From positions 1 through 7,746 of the forward strand of contig JAFTXF010000062.1 of the NCBI GenBank assembly GCA_017461685.1: a DNA stretch of 7,746 nucleotides, written 5' to 3'. Source of the stretch: Lachnospiraceae bacterium (GTDB lineage: Bacteria > Bacillota > Clostridia > Lachnospirales > Lachnospiraceae). The translations under genes were made by a program, and so were the position numbers. This document shows positions 7,501 through 7,746 of the stretch, piece after piece (position 1 is the first letter of the stretch; every line of letters begins with the position of its first letter). Under the pieces are notes generated by a model. It was given only the letters and a program-made list of their open reading frames with translations. It was not told the origin of the DNA and did no database searches.

Positions 7501-7746
7501 GGCATTATTTCAGAATGCAGTAATGAGGGTGCTGTGGGGTATCCGCATATCGGTTACAATGTAGGCGGTATCGCAGGGCGCAGCTGCGGCTACATTTCGG
7601 ACTGCATCAATGAGGGCATGGTAAACGGCCGCAAGGATGTGTGTTGTATTGTCGGACAGATGGAGCCGTATATTTTAGTACAGCTATCGGAAAGCGGCAT
7701 TGCCAGTGTAAAGCAGGAGATAGATTCTTTGAATCAGGCGCTGGAG
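4474..7746 (+). CDS. MMPL/RND-type transporter fused to an extracellular GLUG-repeat domain; 3' partial
   Basis: The frame reads 1091 codons without a stop and leaves the window. The layout is that of an MMPL (HAE3-type RND) protein: TM1 (27-46), outer loop (47-169), TM2-6 (about 172-321), TM7 (349-366), a larger outer loop (367-592) and TM8-12 (595-748). Asp-Tyr pairs sit in TM4 (D237-Y238, LSLDYAV) and TM10 (D662-Y663, NIDYAIV), at the positions of the proton-relay pairs known from mycobacterial MmpL3, so proton-driven export is likely. Then comes a signal-peptide-like TM13 (759-777) with PASAAD. A GLUG-type region follows, with an entry segment (FDGKGHSV, GLFG) and five GG[IL][AV]G repeats between 890 and 1035, and a helical, heptad-like stretch starts near 1065. 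The protein is in the cell membrane with the GLUG part outside. The cargo, perhaps a lipid or hydrophobic compound, is unknown. The gene lies after a terminator, so it needs its own promoter, but no convincing one is seen. Confidence 0.9.
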   Translation, partial: MDTKTLKNPEENFMMRLAGFIVSKRNLFFLLVVLGIIFSAFSVSWVKVENDLVYYLPSDSETKTGMELMEEQFVTLGTAQVMVANITYEHAAELAEEISAVEGVQSITFDNSFAHYQNASALFTVSFNYEQYDERCEASLDKIKNLLAGQDVYIGSEIGYSLPDIIAREVRVIMIYVAVIIIIVLLLTSQTYAEIPVLLLTFIVAAILNMGTNFLMGKISFVSNSVTTVLQLALSLDYAVIFCNRYKEERKTLPNREAVIAALSKSIPEITASSLTTIGGLFAMVFMQFKIGPDMGVNLIKSIFFALLSVFIVMPGLLVWFGPLMDRTKHRSFIPKIPFVGKFAYATRHIIPAIFVVVFIGAWYFSGDCPYVYGYTKLETSKLNEKKIAEQMIEENFTSMEMVALVVPAGDYEAEGAVLEELTGYEEISSAMGLANVEALGGYVLSDRLSPREFAELADLDYELAQLVYAAYAAQQEDYEKVLSSLATYEVPLIDMFLFVCEQVDSGLVTLEEEQMQMLAMARSQMQGAKAQLQGEDYSRMLVYLDIPEGGDRLYAFLDTMRETAQKYYPEGDVYVVGNPTSEYDFQKTFSRDNMVISILTLLIVLAVLLFTFKSVGMPLLLIMVIQGSIWINFSVPTFTGDGIFFMTYLIVSAIQMGANIDYAIVIASRFMELKDKMPHKEAIIETMNFAFPTIVISGTIMATASAFIGQMTSEGSIANMGMNLARGTLISIVLVMFVLPQLLLIGAKVIEKTSFSVPKITLALLVAVGLVGQTAVPASAADVTYIESDTIKITDAEDLLEFAENCTLDTWSQGKTVVLQNDIYLEGVEFSPIPTFGGIFDGKGHSVIGLDIAESVSPAGLFGVLQEGAVVKNLNVTGNVTPTGYKNNVGGIVGENYGQVTNCSFTGTVSGQTNTGGIAGLNGYTGIVQNCRTGGSISGEQMTGGLVGFNQGMILKGKNDNDVNNKSADPALSLDDLDLNISGDVTKLSSMDLAQVASDTGGIAGYSTGIISECSNEGAVGYPHIGYNVGGIAGRSCGYISDCINEGMVNGRKDVCCIVGQMEPYILVQLSESGIASVKQEIDSLNQALE
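6739..6816 (+). other. Signal-peptide-like junction (thirteenth TM) between the MMPL and GLUG parts
   Basis: Residues 756-781 of the fusion read like a complete secretory signal peptide: a basic start (K753, K760), a hydrophobic core (ITLALLVAVGLVG), a helix-breaking Gln/Pro region and an Ala-Ser-Ala ending at A781, followed by Ala-Asp. TM12 should end in the cytosol, so this segment runs from inside to outside and puts the GLUG domain outside. It could be a thirteenth anchor or be cut by signal peptidase I. The frame is continuous across it, and no ribosome binding site with a start codon is seen just upstream. Confidence 0.65.
7141..7656 (+). repeat. GLUG-type protein repeats
   Basis: Five copies of a GG[IL][AV]G core occur at residues 891-895, 917-921, 945-949, 1002-1006 and 1031-1035, with a decayed copy (CCIVG) near 1057-1061. 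Between them come the usual short strands with an Asn-Cys or Glu-Cys/Asp-Cys and a gly-x-val turn (TNCSFTGTV, QNCRTGGSI, SECSNEGAV, SDCINEGMV). The DNA of two copies is nearly the same over 17 bases (7141-7157 and 7561-7577, one difference). The repeats probably stack as a right-handed beta-helix on the cell surface. GLUG repeats occur in many bacterial surface proteins, but no single activity is established for them. Confidence 0.8.

Overview
This window looks like chromosomal DNA of a gut-type Clostridia (Bacillota), most likely Lachnospiraceae. That is an inference from the strong GGAGG-type ribosome binding sites, the moderate G+C content, the TATAAT promoters, and a gene mix of GH2 glycosidase, ZIP, sugar isomerase, MMPL and GLUG proteins. 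No rRNA, tRNA, CRISPR array, transposase or phage gene is visible. All four genes lie on the + strand, packed with gaps of 51, 126 and 112 bases. No gene-free stretch exceeds 300 bases.

Layout: (1) From the left edge to 2567 runs the 3' part of a long gene. It encodes the last six membrane segments of an MFS transporter, then a low-complexity linker, then a complete GH2 glycosidase, all in one frame. Its true start is upstream of the window. (2) 2619-3401 encodes a ZIP-family divalent metal transporter, with a possible promoter and an inverted repeat in front. (3) 3528-4361 encodes a TIM-barrel sugar phosphate isomerase/epimerase-like enzyme. It has its own promoter and a small 5'-leader hairpin, and is followed by a long intrinsic terminator (4387-4440). 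(4) From 4474 to the right edge one uninterrupted frame of 1091 codons encodes an MMPL/RND-type transporter. It is fused to a signal-peptide-like thirteenth membrane segment, a GLUG-repeat extracellular domain and the start of a probable coiled coil. The gene continues past the window.

How they may work together: gene 1 reads as a take-up-and-cleave unit, in which a glycoside enters through the MFS part and is hydrolysed by the cytosolic GH2 domain tethered to it. The isomerase may process sugar products, and its family uses a divalent metal, which could be supplied by the ZIP protein, but neither link is shown by the sequence. The MMPL-GLUG gene lies behind a terminator and is probably a separate cell-envelope function.

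The two most notable features are the two in-frame fusions of a transporter to a C-terminal domain. One puts a glycosidase on the cytosolic side. The other puts a GLUG domain on the outside, behind what looks like a retained signal peptide with an Ala-Ser-Ala cleavage motif.
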